Assembly: GCA_963729935.1 (NCBI GenBank) | Contig: CAVSPW010000002.1 | Coordinates: forward strand, 1,426,001 to 1,490,000 | DNA from: CAIKMD01 sp963729935 | Lineage (GTDB): Bacteria > Pseudomonadota > Alphaproteobacteria > ATCC43930 > CGMCC-115725 | DNA: 64,000 nucleotides | Direction of reading: 5' to 3' | In this document: piece after piece, positions 28,122 through 37,968 of the stretch | How positions within the stretch are numbered: position 1 is the first letter of the stretch | How the letters are laid out: each line of letters starts with the position of its first letter | The notes under the pieces: generated by a model | What the model saw: only the letters and a program-made list of their open reading frames with translations | Database searches by the model: none | Told to the model about the DNA's origin: nothing | Position numbers and translations under genes: made by a program

Positions 28122-29276
28122 TCAAAGCGTCTTGAATCTGTCATCGACCGTCTTCTGCGCAATTCCGGGGCGGCCGGTGCGGTAGGACTGCTCGAGCAGC
28201 ATGCGCACATAGGGGCCCGCCTCGACCGGCTCGTATTTGACCGGATTGCCGGGCCCGTGGCAGGTCGGCAAGCACTCGATCTTCGTCGCCGGATCCGGGA
28301 TGACGAACAGCGGCAGCGAGATGCGCGCGCGGCCGCGCGCGTGAAAATTCTAGGCGCGATGCAGGCTCGACCGATAGAGCCCATTCGTCCATCGGGCGAA
28401 CAGATCGGCGATGTTGACGACGAAGGCGCCACGGATCGGCGGCATGTCGATCCACGCGCCGGACGGATCGCGAACCTCAAGCCCGCCCAGGGCATCCTGA
28501 GACAAGAGGCTGAAACTGCCATAATCCGTGTGCGGCGAGATGCCCCATTGGGTCCGCCCGACCGTCGCGGGATCGAGCGAGGGATAATAATTATAGGTCA
28601 TTGACCCCGACGGATAACGATGCGCCGCGTCGAGATAATCCTCGGGCAGATCGAGGCTCAAGGCGAACGCCCGGCAAAGCCGCTGCATGACGCGCAACCG
28701 CTTGACGATATGCGCTTCGGCGAAATCTCTGAACCCCGGCATTACTTCGGGAGCCGGCCACAAACCCCGGCCGGCCGTCCGCGCGGGATGATCCTCGGTC
28801 TCGCCCGGCAGGAGCGGCCGCGGAAGGCTATAGGTCTCTTTCTGATCCGTCTCTTTGTCCGGATTGGCGCTGGGATTCTTGCCGCCAGCGGGGGTCCAGC
28901 CGCATTTGGCTTTCTCTGCGCGCGGGAGCTCGAAAAAGATATGTCCCCACTCATGCGCAACCTCGATCTCCGAGGGGGCGATGCCGTGACCCGTCAAATA
29001 GAAGAAGCCGGTATCGGTGCAGGCATCGTGCAACGCACGGGCGACACGCTTGCGTTCGTCGAGGCCGCGATCTTCCGTATAGGCTGAGAAATCGATGACC
29101 GGCAGCTTCTCCACCGCGCGACGCTTTTCGATCACGGACTGCACGCGCTGACGATTGTCGAAATCGGCATAAAGCTTCACATCTTCGTCTTTGATCGTTT
29201 CCACGGCGGCGTCTTCTCCGTTCGATGTTCTGATCAAGACTGGGCTGACAGAGCGAGCGCACGCGACGCGCGCCAT
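28122..29276 (-). pseudogene. 2-oxoglutarate/Fe(II) (isopenicillin N synthase-like) oxygenase with in-frame amber codon
   Basis: The frame encodes LPVIDFSAYTEDRG, GFFYLTGHGI, ISPHTDYGSFSLLSQD (HxD iron ligands) and RWTNGLYRSSLHRA with the second-His region. A TAG at 28352-28350 comes next. The same frame then continues with clean family sequence (NFHARGRARISLPLFVIPDP; IECLPTCHGPGNPVKYEPVE) to a TGA at 28122. One nonsense mutation therefore truncates an otherwise complete oxygenase. The start may be the GTG at 29204 rather than the ATG at 29276; the outer limit is given. Confidence 0.8.
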
Positions 29277-29526
29277 TCTTTATCGGCGAAGAACACAAGA
29301 GCGCGAGGCCGGCGGCAGAACAACGCATGCGCCGCCATGCTTGGGGCTGGAAATTGACCGGAGCTACCGATCTTCGCCCGATGGGCCATACCATCTCCCC
29401 GAAAGCCTCGGGCCTTCGCAACCCTGAAGCCGTTCTCGCAAACTCAACCCGCTCGTATTATCGCACCGAAGTGATATATCTCGCGACAGAAAAACAAATG
29501 ACGATAAGGCGCAGGAGATCGGGCGG

Positions 29527-31152
29527 ATGGCCACTTACGATACCATCATTGTCGGGGCCGGATCGGCCGGCTGCGTCCTCGCCGCACGGCTCGGCGAGGA
29601 CGCCGGCCGCCGCATTCTCGTGCTGGAGGCCGGCGGCGAGGACAAGCACTGGCTTCTCCATCTGCCCCTCGGCGTCGGCAGGGTGTGGAACGATCCGCGC
29701 TGGAACTGGAGTTATGTCAGCGAGCCGGAGCCCCATCTCGACAATCGCCGCATCGATCATCCCCGCGGCAAGGTCGTCGGCGGATCCTCCTCGATCAACA
29801 TCATGGCCTATGTGCGTTGCCACCGGCTCGATTATGACCGGCTGCCGCAGATGGGGCTTAAAGGCTGGTCCTTCGCGGACGTGCTGCCTTATTTCAAGCG
29901 ATCGGAGGGTTTTGACGAAGGTGACGACTTCTATCGCGGCGGCAACGGGCCGCTCAAGACCCGCAAGAATCTCACCAAAGACCAGATTTACGATGCCTTC
30001 GTCGGCGCCGCGCCCGAACTCGGTTATGGCCTCAATGAGGACTACAATGGCGGCGCGCAAATCGGCTTCGGGCGCTTGCAGCACACCATCGGTAACGGCA
30101 GGCGCTCGAGCACTTCGGTCGCCTATCTGCGCCCGGCGATGGAGCGCGGGAACGTCACGCTCATCACCGGCGCACACGCAACGCGGATTCTGTTCGAGGG
30201 TCCGCGCGCTGTCGGAATCGAATATCAGCAAGGCGGACAAACGCATGAGGCCCGCGCCGAAGCGGAAGTGATTCTCTCAGGGGGTGCGTTCAACTCGCCG
30301 CAGCTTCTTCTGCTTTCGGGAATCGGTCCGGCCGATGAATTGCGCGAACGCGGCATCGAGCCACGCGTGGACCTCAACGGCGTCGGCAAGAACCTGTGGA
30401 ATCATCCTGTGCTCGCCACACAATGGCTGCACGCGAAGCACGGCACATTTCATAACGGATTGCGGCTCGACCGGCTGCTGCCGAGCCTCGTGCAAGCCTA
30501 TCTCTTCGGCACCGGCTTTGCGACCCGCGTTCCCGCCATGGGCACGGCGTTCGTCAACAGCCTGCCCGACCTCGAAGCGCCCGATCTGCAATATTTTTGC
30601 AGCGGCGGCGGATTCTTGGCGCGCGAATGGTTCCCCATCCTCCGCCCGCCGAAGCCCGATGTCTTCGGCCTGACTTATTGTCATTTGCGGCCCGAAAGCC
30701 GCGGCCAACTCTTGCTCGGCTCCACGGACCCGACCGCGCCGCCCCGCATCTACAACAATTTCCTGTCGACGGAGTACGATCGCCGCGCGATGCGCGAAGG
30801 ATTGAAATTCGCTCTGCGCGCGGTTGAGGAAACGAAGGCTTTCGCGGGGCTTGCCAAGCGTCGCGTTTTGCCGGGGCCCGCGATCAAAAGCGACAGCGAA
30901 ATGGACGCCTATATTCGCGCCAACACCGCGACCATCCACCATCCGGCCGGGACCTGCAAGATCGGCATCGACGCCATGGCGGTGGTCGATCCCGATTTTC
31001 GGGTCCGGGGCACGGAACATCTGCGCGTGATTGACGCTTCTGTCATGCCCGATCCGATCGGCGGCAATCTCAACGCACCAGTGATCATGATCGCCGAGAA
31101 AGCATCGGATCTAATCCGGGGCAAGGCACCGCTGCCGCGCGCTGAGATCTAA
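29527..31152 (+). CDS. GMC-family FAD oxidoreductase (choline/alcohol dehydrogenase-like)
   Basis: This 541-residue flavoenzyme oxidises an alcohol group. The FAD-binding motif IIVGAGSAGCVLAARLGED begins at residue 7. GGSSSINIMAYVR (about 87-99) and GGAFNSPQLLLLSGIGPADE (about 254-273) are the two GMC signatures. The C-terminal HHPAGTCKIGIDAMAVVDP and DASVMPDPIGGNLNAPVIMI carry the catalytic His region. It has no signal peptide. It faces the livFGMH operon, convergent with only a few bases of overlap. The substrate is unknown, but the neighbouring uptake system suggests use of an imported organic compound. Confidence 0.92.
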   Translation: MATYDTIIVGAGSAGCVLAARLGEDAGRRILVLEAGGEDKHWLLHLPLGVGRVWNDPRWNWSYVSEPEPHLDNRRIDHPRGKVVGGSSSINIMAYVRCHRLDYDRLPQMGLKGWSFADVLPYFKRSEGFDEGDDFYRGGNGPLKTRKNLTKDQIYDAFVGAAPELGYGLNEDYNGGAQIGFGRLQHTIGNGRRSSTSVAYLRPAMERGNVTLITGAHATRILFEGPRAVGIEYQQGGQTHEARAEAEVILSGGAFNSPQLLLLSGIGPADELRERGIEPRVDLNGVGKNLWNHPVLATQWLHAKHGTFHNGLRLDRLLPSLVQAYLFGTGFATRVPAMGTAFVNSLPDLEAPDLQYFCSGGGFLAREWFPILRPPKPDVFGLTYCHLRPESRGQLLLGSTDPTAPPRIYNNFLSTEYDRRAMREGLKFALRAVEETKAFAGLAKRRVLPGPAIKSDSEMDAYIRANTATIHHPAGTCKIGIDAMAVVDPDFRVRGTEHLRVIDASVMPDPIGGNLNAPVIMIAEKASDLIRGKAPLPRAEI

Positions 31153-31862
31153 AGCGCCGCATTCGAGACGCTCAACAACTGCACCTTGGCCGCTTCGTCG
31201 GCGTTCAGATCCTTGCTCATTCCATGGTAAACGATGCGTCCCCGATCGAGTACGATCGCCTCCCTCGCGAACGATAAAGCAAGATCGATACGCTGTTCGA
31301 CCAGAATGATGGATATGTTGGCCTCGTCGCGAATCTTCACCAGCGCATCCGACAAGGCGTCGACGATGATTGGCGCCAGCCCCTCGGTCGGCTCGTCGAG
31401 CAACAGAAGCTGCGGCGCGCCAACCAGCGCTCGACCTATGGCGAGCATCTGCTGCTCGCCACCCGACAGGCGATTGCCGGCGTTGCCGCGGCGTTCCCGT
31501 AGAGCCGGAAACAAATCATAGATCGCCTCGATACTCCAACCTTGCGGGCGCGCCGCAACCCGAAGATTTTCCTCGACGGAGAGCGATGGAAAAATCTCGC
31601 GCTCCTGCGGCACATAGCCAATGCCGAGGCGATTGCGCCGATGCGGCGCCACGTTCTCGATCGCGCGCTCGCCGAACCGGATTGTGCCGCGATGCCGATT
31701 GGTAAAGCCCATCAGCGTGGCAAGCAGCGTGGTCTTGCCGACGCCATTGCGCCCCAGCACGGCGAGCGTGCCGCCCGGCGGGAGGCTGAAGCTCAGATCG
31801 TCAATAACCACCGTCGAGCCATACCCCGCCACGAGCCCCTCGACGGCAAGCGCCTCGCTCAT
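31149..31862 (-). CDS. livF: Branched-chain amino acid-type ABC transporter ATP-binding protein LivF
   Basis: The 237-residue ATPase has Walker A GRNGVGKTT (about 37), signature LSGGEQQML (about 132) and Walker B LLLLDEPTEGLAP (about 152). It is the last gene of a livHMGF operon whose members overlap by 4 bp (ATGA). It supplies energy for importing amino acids, or in degraders often aromatic or other carboxylates. Its 3' end just overlaps the GMC gene on the other strand. Confidence 0.92.
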   Translation of the reverse strand: MSEALAVEGLVAGYGSTVVIDDLSFSLPPGGTLAVLGRNGVGKTTLLATLMGFTNRHRGTIRFGERAIENVAPHRRNRLGIGYVPQEREIFPSLSVEENLRVAARPQGWSIEAIYDLFPALRERRGNAGNRLSGGEQQMLAIGRALVGAPQLLLLDEPTEGLAPIIVDALSDALVKIRDEANISIILVEQRIDLALSFAREAIVLDRGRIVYHGMSKDLNADEAAKVQLLSVSNAAL

Positions 31863-32617
31863 GTCTTGCCCCGGCCGAGATAGACCGCCCGCACTTGGGG
31901 GTCGGCCGCGATTTCCTCCGGCGTGCCGCTGGTCAGCACCCGCCCTTGCACGAGCACCACGATCTCGCGCGCGAAGCGGAACACCAGATCCATATCATGC
32001 TCGATCATTAGAATCGCGATCTCGGCTGGCAGCAGTTCCAATACATCGTGAATTGCATGCGCTTCCCCCAAGGGAACGCCGGCCGCCGGCTCGTCAAGCA
32101 GAAGCACCCGCGGCTTCAGGACCAATGCAATCGCGATTTCGAGAAGCCGCTGCTGGCCATAGGGCAGCTCGGCCACCTTGCGGTCCGCGAGCTCGGCGAT
32201 CCCGAGCGCAGCTACCTGTGCCGCGGCTTCCTCCCGGCAGCGGCGCCACACGGCGCTATACCTCATGAACCGCCAGGCGACATAATCGCGTTCTGCGACC
32301 GCGATTGCCACATTGTCGCGCAGAGTCCACTCCGGCAGAAGCGTATTGATCTGGTGGGTCCGCGCCAAGCCGAGATGGACGCGTCGCTCGGGTTTAAGAT
32401 GGGTGATGTCATGTCCGGCGAGGACGATCTCGCCTTTATCGGCTCGCAGCATCCCCGTCAGCAGATTGACGAAGCTGGTCTTGCCGGCGCCATTCGGTCC
32501 GATAAGGCCGAGCCGCGCGCCGGATGGCAGCTCAAGATCGATCGATTGCGCCACAGGCAATGCGCCGAAGCTCTTGGACAGCTGCCGCACCGACAGCACC
32601 GGGGGTGAGGCGATCAT
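31859..32617 (-). CDS. livG: ABC transporter ATP-binding protein LivG
   Basis: The 252-residue ATPase has Walker A GPNGAGKTS, LPYGQQRLLEIAIAL as signature and LLLDEPAAGV as Walker B. The start at 32617 overlaps the livM stop (ATGA), which decides it against a much longer open frame to 33121 lying antisense or out of frame within livM. Confidence 0.92.
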   Translation of the reverse strand: MIASPPVLSVRQLSKSFGALPVAQSIDLELPSGARLGLIGPNGAGKTSFVNLLTGMLRADKGEIVLAGHDITHLKPERRVHLGLARTHQINTLLPEWTLRDNVAIAVAERDYVAWRFMRYSAVWRRCREEAAAQVAALGIAELADRKVAELPYGQQRLLEIAIALVLKPRVLLLDEPAAGVPLGEAHAIHDVLELLPAEIAILMIEHDMDLVFRFAREIVVLVQGRVLTSGTPEEIAADPQVRAVYLGRGKT

Positions 32618-33633
32618 TTGCGCGCGCCCGTCGCCCATAGCCGCGCGAGACAATCGCGTGCCCAATCGGCGAGGCCCATCAAGCCGCCTTCGAGGAACAG
32701 CACGATGACGACGAGGACGCCGCCGATTACGAACATCCAGCGAAAGGGATCGAATTCCGCCGCGAGATCCTGCACGACGACATAGAACGCAGCCCCAACG
32801 AAGGCGCCATAGAGCCGACGGGTGCCGCCCAGGATGAGCATCACCAACGCGGTGCCGGATATGAGGAGATCGAGCGAATCGATTCCGACGAATTGGTTGG
32901 TTTGCGCTTTCAGCGCGCCGGCGGTGCCGGCCATCGCCGCCGACAGGCTGTAGATCGCGACGAGCCGCCACCAGACCGGCGTGCCGATCGCACGCATGCG
33001 GCGTGGACTTTGGCGGATCCCGTCGAGCGATCGGCCAAAGGGCGAGCGCACGATCCGCCACGCGGCGGTGAACCACAACAGCAGCACACCCAACGCATAG
33101 AGATACCCGGTATGGCCCCAAAGATCGAATGGGAAGATACCGAACAGCGGCGAGATCCGCATGCCTTGCAAACCGTCATCGCCGCCCGTCAAGCCGTTTG
33201 CCTGCAGCGCGAAGGCCGCCAGCATCGAGGCAATGGCGAGGGTGAGCATCATCAACGTGACCCCCTCGGTGTGCAGAATCAGCATTCCCGTGACGAAGCC
33301 GAAAAGCGCAGCGACGAGCGTGCCGAACAAGAGGCCTAGAAGAGGATCTGGCGCGACATGGATCGAGAAGAGGCCGGCCGCATAGGCGCCGAGCCCAAAG
33401 AACGCCGCTTGGCCGAAAGTGATGATACCGGCATAGCCCAGCGCCAGATCGATCGACAACGTGAACAGAATCATCTCGAGCGCAGCCGTTCCGAGGCTGA
33501 TATAGGCGCCGGCAAAGAAAAACATCGCGAGTGCAACACCCCAGGGCAGGATGTGCCAGGCCCAGCCATAACCGAACTTGCTCATGCCCAGTCGGGTGAG
33601 CGCCGGCTTAGGGGTTTGCAGCTGCGCGGTCAT
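32614..33633 (-). CDS. livM: ABC transporter permease LivM
   Basis: This 339-residue permease has eight or more hydrophobic segments and the family blocks DLALGYAGIITFGQAAFFGL and RSPFGRSLDGIRQSPRRMRA (the EAA-type cytoplasmic loop). The ATG at 33633 overlaps the livH stop and is preferred over one at 33672 inside livH. Confidence 0.9.
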   Translation of the reverse strand: MTAQLQTPKPALTRLGMSKFGYGWAWHILPWGVALAMFFFAGAYISLGTAALEMILFTLSIDLALGYAGIITFGQAAFFGLGAYAAGLFSIHVAPDPLLGLLFGTLVAALFGFVTGMLILHTEGVTLMMLTLAIASMLAAFALQANGLTGGDDGLQGMRISPLFGIFPFDLWGHTGYLYALGVLLLWFTAAWRIVRSPFGRSLDGIRQSPRRMRAIGTPVWWRLVAIYSLSAAMAGTAGALKAQTNQFVGIDSLDLLISGTALVMLILGGTRRLYGAFVGAAFYVVVQDLAAEFDPFRWMFVIGGVLVVIVLFLEGGLMGLADWARDCLARLWATGARK

Positions 33634-34493
33634 CGCGCTGACTTTGCCGGCAACAGGCCATGCGGTCGCCACAGCAACAGCACGACCACCAAGAGATAAA
33701 TGATATAAGCCGATGTGCCCGGCAGCAGGAACTTGCCCGCGGTGTCGACGATGCCGATCGCCAGCGCTGCAACGAAGGATCCCTTGAAATTGCCGATGCC
33801 GCCGACCGCTACCACGACCAGGAAAATCACCAGATAGCGCAGGGCATAGAATGGCTCGACCGGCAGCATTTCGGCGCCGATGACGCCGCCGAACCCCGCA
33901 AGGGCACAGCCGGCAGCAAAGGTGCCCGTGAACAGGAAATTAACATCAATGCCGACCGCCTGCGCTATGCGAGGATTATCGACTGCGGCGCGGAGCCGCG
34001 CGCCGTAGAGCGTACGATCAATGATGAGCCACAGCGCCAGCGCCATCACCGTTCCGACCGCGATCAGGAACAGCCGATACGTCGGATAATAAGTGTAGCC
34101 GATATAGGTGAGACCGGTAAGAAACCGCGGCGCCGGCAGGGTCTTCAGATTGGCGCCGAACAAGGAGGTGAGCGCCGCGATCACGACAAAGGTGAAGCCG
34201 AAGGTCATCAACGCCTGAGCCAGCTCGCCACGGCGGTAGAGCGGGCGATAGAGCGTCAGCTCCGCCGCCGCTCCGAGGACGCCGACAGCCAACGCCGACA
34301 GGGCTGCCGCACCGAAAAACGACATGCCGTGCCCGATCATGGTGGCCCCAAGATACCCGCCTATCATGGCGAAGGCGCCATGCGCCAGATTGACGACGCG
34401 CATCAGCCCCATCGTCACGGTCAGGCCGACCGAGATGATGAAGAGGATCATCCCATACGCAGTGCCGTCGAGCAGAACCGTCAGATAGGTCAT
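33630..34493 (-). CDS. livH: ABC transporter permease LivH
   Basis: This 287-residue inner-membrane permease begins MTYLTVLLDGTAYGMILFII. It contains MGLMRVVNLAHGAFAMIGGY and RTLYGARLRAAVDNPRIAQA, both conserved in LivH. A GTG lies two codons earlier at 34499. It is first in the operon and is divergent from livK across a 237-bp gap that should hold both promoters. Confidence 0.9.
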   Translation of the reverse strand: MTYLTVLLDGTAYGMILFIISVGLTVTMGLMRVVNLAHGAFAMIGGYLGATMIGHGMSFFGAAALSALAVGVLGAAAELTLYRPLYRRGELAQALMTFGFTFVVIAALTSLFGANLKTLPAPRFLTGLTYIGYTYYPTYRLFLIAVGTVMALALWLIIDRTLYGARLRAAVDNPRIAQAVGIDVNFLFTGTFAAGCALAGFGGVIGAEMLPVEPFYALRYLVIFLVVVAVGGIGNFKGSFVAALAIGIVDTAGKFLLPGTSAYIIYLLVVVLLLWRPHGLLPAKSAR

Positions 34494-34730
34494 CGCCACC
34501 CGTTACCACGCAGCCCAGTGCCACGCCAGCCAGGACTTCGCCGCCCGTCGCCGGTACTTTCTACCGCGGATCCCCCATCTGAGGCGCTCCTGACTTTCGT
34601 ATAGGTCGAAAGCGTTGTCGTCGCCGTGGCCGTCTCCGGAATTAGCAACTTGCCAACACGCGTCCGTTAAGCGAGATTTTGGCTTAAAGCGGGCGGTCAT
34701 GGATATGCCGGCTCATTTGGGGAGGAAGAT

Positions 34731-35909
34731 ATGAGACAGTTGCGGTGCATCGCGGCGCTTGGGCTCATCCTCGGCTGGACCGGAATCGCTTCGGCGGAGA
34801 CGGTGAAGGTCGGTTTGATCGTGCCGTTCTCCGGCGAGTACGCCGATTGGGGTGCCAAGACCAAGGGCGGCGTCGAAGTCTATCAGAAGCTTCACGGCAC
34901 GAGCGTGAACGGCAATCAGATCGACATCGTCATGCGCGACGAGGGCGGCATCAACCCAGCGCGCTCCAAGCAACTCACGAGCGAATTGCTGTTGCGCGAC
35001 CATGTCAAGTTCCTGGCCGGCTACGTGTTCAGCCCCGATGCTTTGGCCGTGGCCGATATTATTACGCAGGCGAAGGTGCCGACCATTATCACGAATGCGG
35101 CAACCGGCTTCATTACGCAGAAATCACCTTATTTCGTGCGCGTCAGCTTCACGCTGCAGCAGGAATCGGCGCCGCTTGGCACCTGGACGGCGACACACGG
35201 CATCAAAAAAGTCGATGCAGTCATAGCGGATTACGTCGCCGGTCAGGATTCGTACGACGGCTTCGTAAAAACCTATACCGCTGCGGGCGGCAAGGTGATC
35301 CAGGTCATCAAATACCCCGTCACCGTCGCCGATATCACGCCCTACTATGAGCGCGTGCTGCAGGACAAGCCCGACGCTGTTTTCATTTTTGGTACGGGCG
35401 GAGCGAACACCAAGATCATGGTCGGGACCTGGGCAGAACGGCTTAAGCCCGCAGGAATCGGCTTCATCGGGCCTCTGCAGCTCCAACAGACCGACCTGCC
35501 TGTCATCGGCGATGGCTCCATCGGCGTGATCCAGACCAACCACTATGTCGAGCATGCCGACAATCCTCAGAACAAAGAGCTCTGGGCGGAATGGGAGAAG
35601 TTGTATGGCAAAAGCGCTTCGAACCAGCCCAATATGGCAACGGTCGCCGCCTATGACGCGATGGATCTGATCTATCGCGCGGTCGCGAAATTTGGACCTA
35701 ACATTAGCGGCGATGAGGCCGTCGGTCTTTATAAAGGCATGACGGTGCAGAGTCCGCGCGGCCCCTTCACGATCGATCCCAAGACTCGCGACATCATCCA
35801 GAACATTTATGTCACGAAAACGGAGAAGGTGCATGATGAGCTGCAAAACGTCGTGATTGACACCATCAAGGACGTGAAGGACCCGTGGAAGGAAGAGCAC
35901 CCCGAATAA
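34731..35909 (+). CDS. livK: ABC transporter substrate-binding protein, LivK-like
   Basis: The 392-residue periplasmic protein has a signal peptide (MRQLRCIAALGLILGWTGIA, cut near ASAE). The type I binding fold begins VKVGLIVPFSGEYADWGAKT and has a hinge near GTGGANTKIMVG. GGGGAGGAAGAT precedes the ATG. Divergent from livHMGF, it completes the transporter. The ligand may be an amide or aromatic carboxylate rather than an amino acid, given the neighbouring oxygenases; this is inference. Confidence 0.9.
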   Translation: MRQLRCIAALGLILGWTGIASAETVKVGLIVPFSGEYADWGAKTKGGVEVYQKLHGTSVNGNQIDIVMRDEGGINPARSKQLTSELLLRDHVKFLAGYVFSPDALAVADIITQAKVPTIITNAATGFITQKSPYFVRVSFTLQQESAPLGTWTATHGIKKVDAVIADYVAGQDSYDGFVKTYTAAGGKVIQVIKYPVTVADITPYYERVLQDKPDAVFIFGTGGANTKIMVGTWAERLKPAGIGFIGPLQLQQTDLPVIGDGSIGVIQTNHYVEHADNPQNKELWAEWEKLYGKSASNQPNMATVAAYDAMDLIYRAVAKFGPNISGDEAVGLYKGMTVQSPRGPFTIDPKTRDIIQNIYVTKTEKVHDELQNVVIDTIKDVKDPWKEEHPE

Positions 35910-36023
35910 GCCGGGGTTGACGCGCCCTGAAGGAGGACCGTCGCGCTGTCGCGTGAGCTTGTCGAACTGGCGCGATCGCCGTGTGCGGACCCTGTCCGTA
36001 ACCGAATGTAGAGGCGGAATGCC

Positions 36024-37307
36024 ATGAGGAAAGAGGACAACGAGCTTTTATGCCGGGTTGGGCCGGATACGCCTATGGGACAAGTGTTCCGGCGTTATTG
36101 GACGCCCATCGCGCTGGCCAGTCAGGCTGGGCAGCCGGACGGCGATCCGGTGCGCGTACGCTACTGCGGCGAGAACTACGTGCTGTTTCGCGACACCGAG
36201 GGCCGGCTCGGCCTGCTGGATGAACTCTGTCCGCACCGCGGCGCCTCGCTTGCCTTGGGACGAGTCGAGAAATGCGGCATTCGCTGCCTTTACCACGGAT
36301 GGAAATTCGACGTTGAGGGGCAACTGCTCGAGTCGCCGAACTACCCGAATTCCGCCTACCAGGCGAGGTTTCGTGCGCCCGCCTATCCGTGCCGCGAGGG
36401 CGGCGGGCTGATTTGGGGTTATTTCGGCCCGCCTGACAAGACACCGCCCTTCCCTGATTTCGCGTTCATCGATGCCCCTGCGGCTCATCGCAACATCGAA
36501 CGTGTCGACATCAACTGCAACTATCTGCAGCTGCTCGAAGGCGGCATGGATAGCTCGCATGTCGGCATCTTGCATTCCGACCAGGCGCGACCCGGATGGC
36601 AATCGAATACCTTCACGCCAAACACCGACGTGCTGAATCCGGGCGCGCTCGCCGTCGATGACAACGCCCCGACGCTCTCAATCGAGACCACCGATTTCGG
36701 CTTCCACTACGCGGCCGTGCGGAAGGGCGCGAATGGCGGACAGAGTGTGCGGGTCGTGCCTTTCATCCTACCTTTCGCGCGCATCATTCCGGCGCAAGCG
36801 CGTGTGGCGACCCTGTTCGAGGTGCCGCTCGATGACGAGAACACTTCGACCTATATCATCGTCCACGGCAAAGCCGCTTATGCGCGCGCGCACCACCGGA
36901 CGCTCAGCGGCATAGGCGATCCAAATCTGTATTCCGAGCGCGACTTCAAATGGCGTGCCACATGGGAGAACCGTTTCGGTCAGGACCGCGCCAGCATGAA
37001 GGAGCGGTGGGGCGGATTTCGGGGTCTCGAACAGGAGGACGCGGCGGTTGCGCTTTCGATGGGAGCGATCTTCGACCGGACCCGCGAGCATCTGGTGCCG
37101 GCCGATGCTGCGATCGTACATATGCGGCGGATATTGCTGACCGCCGCAAGGGACATGGCCGCCGGGACCGAGCCGTCCCGATTGCCAAGCGTCGCGCGAA
37201 TTACGGGTGTTGCCGATACGGACCTCCCCTCCGGTGCGAAATGGCAGGACCTCGTGCCTCATCACAGCGCTAGGCGCGAAAAGGTTCTTGTCGACCCGGC
37301 GGAGTAA
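36024..37307 (+). CDS. Rieske-type aromatic ring-hydroxylating oxygenase, alpha subunit
   Basis: The 427-residue protein has the Rieske cluster motif CPHRGASLALGRVEKC then GIRCLYHGW (C69-x-H71, C88-x2-H91). The mononuclear iron site is likely DSSHVGILH at about 174-182. It resembles phthalate 4,5-dioxygenase and vanillate-demethylase-type enzymes. These hydroxylate or O-demethylate aromatics using electrons from a separate reductase. No reductase or ferredoxin gene is adjacent, so a partner must lie elsewhere. It follows livK by 114 bp and may be co-regulated with it. Confidence 0.9.
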   Translation: MRKEDNELLCRVGPDTPMGQVFRRYWTPIALASQAGQPDGDPVRVRYCGENYVLFRDTEGRLGLLDELCPHRGASLALGRVEKCGIRCLYHGWKFDVEGQLLESPNYPNSAYQARFRAPAYPCREGGGLIWGYFGPPDKTPPFPDFAFIDAPAAHRNIERVDINCNYLQLLEGGMDSSHVGILHSDQARPGWQSNTFTPNTDVLNPGALAVDDNAPTLSIETTDFGFHYAAVRKGANGGQSVRVVPFILPFARIIPAQARVATLFEVPLDDENTSTYIIVHGKAAYARAHHRTLSGIGDPNLYSERDFKWRATWENRFGQDRASMKERWGGFRGLEQEDAAVALSMGAIFDRTREHLVPADAAIVHMRRILLTAARDMAAGTEPSRLPSVARITGVADTDLPSGAKWQDLVPHHSARREKVLVDPAE

Positions 37308-37420
37308 TTGGAACAGTTTTGTGCCAATGCGCCATCTCGCTCGCGGACGCCGCGGCGTCGTAATGCGGCTTGTCCGGGATGTGCCGAACCCGGTGCGGTC
37401 CAGAAGCTTTGGGGATCGAC

Positions 37421-37558
37421 GCTAGGTCGACACGGTGTCGGGGCGGTTGACGGGAATGAGCTGCAAATCTTCGGTCGCGACTCGCTCGAAGAACGCCTTG
37501 TGCTCGTCCTGCGGCAGCGGCCACAGGATCGGGGTGCCGCGTTGATCCGAATACCAGT
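37421..37558 (-). pseudogene. 3' tail of an unidentified gene, cut at the MITE-like element
   Basis: The leftward frame reads NWYSDQRGTPILWPLPQDEH, then KAFFERVATEDLQLIPVNRP and DTVST before TAG at 37421. The sequence is protein-like and ends cleanly. Its 5' side stops at the inverted repeat at 37559, and no continuation is evident beyond the element. Family unknown. Confidence 0.45.
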
Positions 37559-37749
37559 TTGTGAAACCGCTTCCAAGAATGGCCCCGCCTGCAAAGTTTC
37601 ACAGCGCGTTGATCTCACTGCGAAAGGTCAGAATTTGGTGGCTCACGGTTGGAGGCGACGCATGACCCCACCGACGAAACGGGTTCGCTACCGGAATCAA
37701 TGACATGCATCCGGTCACAGGTGGGGCCACTCTTGGAAGCAGTTTCACA
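37559..37749. mobile_element. MITE-like element with 31-bp imperfect terminal inverted repeats
   Basis: The left end (GTGAAACCGCTTCCAAGAAT GGCCCCGCCTG) and right end (CAGGTGGGGCCACTCTTGGA AGCAGTTTCAC) are inverted repeats with about four mismatches. The roughly 190-bp body has no transposase. A diverged copy in reverse orientation lies at about 41829-42006, with conserved GAATTTGGTGG, TTGGAAGC and GGTGGGG blocks. It is probably a non-autonomous transposon; the mobilising family is not identified. Confidence 0.6.
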
Positions 37750-37968
37750 GACATCAGGAACGATGATCATTCAAAGAAACGCAGGGAAAGATCGCGCAAA
37801 TCAGCTAGAATTGCTGTTCAAGCGGGAGTTCCACAAACACGAGTGACTTCAAAGCAAAACCCGCGGTGAGGACAAGTCGACCGAACCGCGGCAGGTGAAG
37901 GACTGCTGGTCGCGGGTCAAAAAGCCATCGCCGCCGAAGCGGCGGTATCGAGAGCAAAGGGAGGTTCG

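Larger units (their letters stand above)
37308..37968. other. Intergenic region with a gene tail and a MITE-like element
   Basis: It contains the 3' end of a broken leftward gene (37421-37558) and then the 191-bp inverted-repeat element (37559-37749). The remaining 219 bp before 37969 have no supported gene. Confidence 0.55.

Noticed and set aside
28350..28352. Pyrrolysine-type or suppressed amber reading
   Set aside because: No nearby pyl genes, and other lesions in the same island are frameshifts, so plain gene decay explains it better.
36737..36754. AATGGCGGACAGAGTGTG as a further att copy
   Set aside because: It diverges from the tRNA end after eight bases and lies within the intact Rieske gene.
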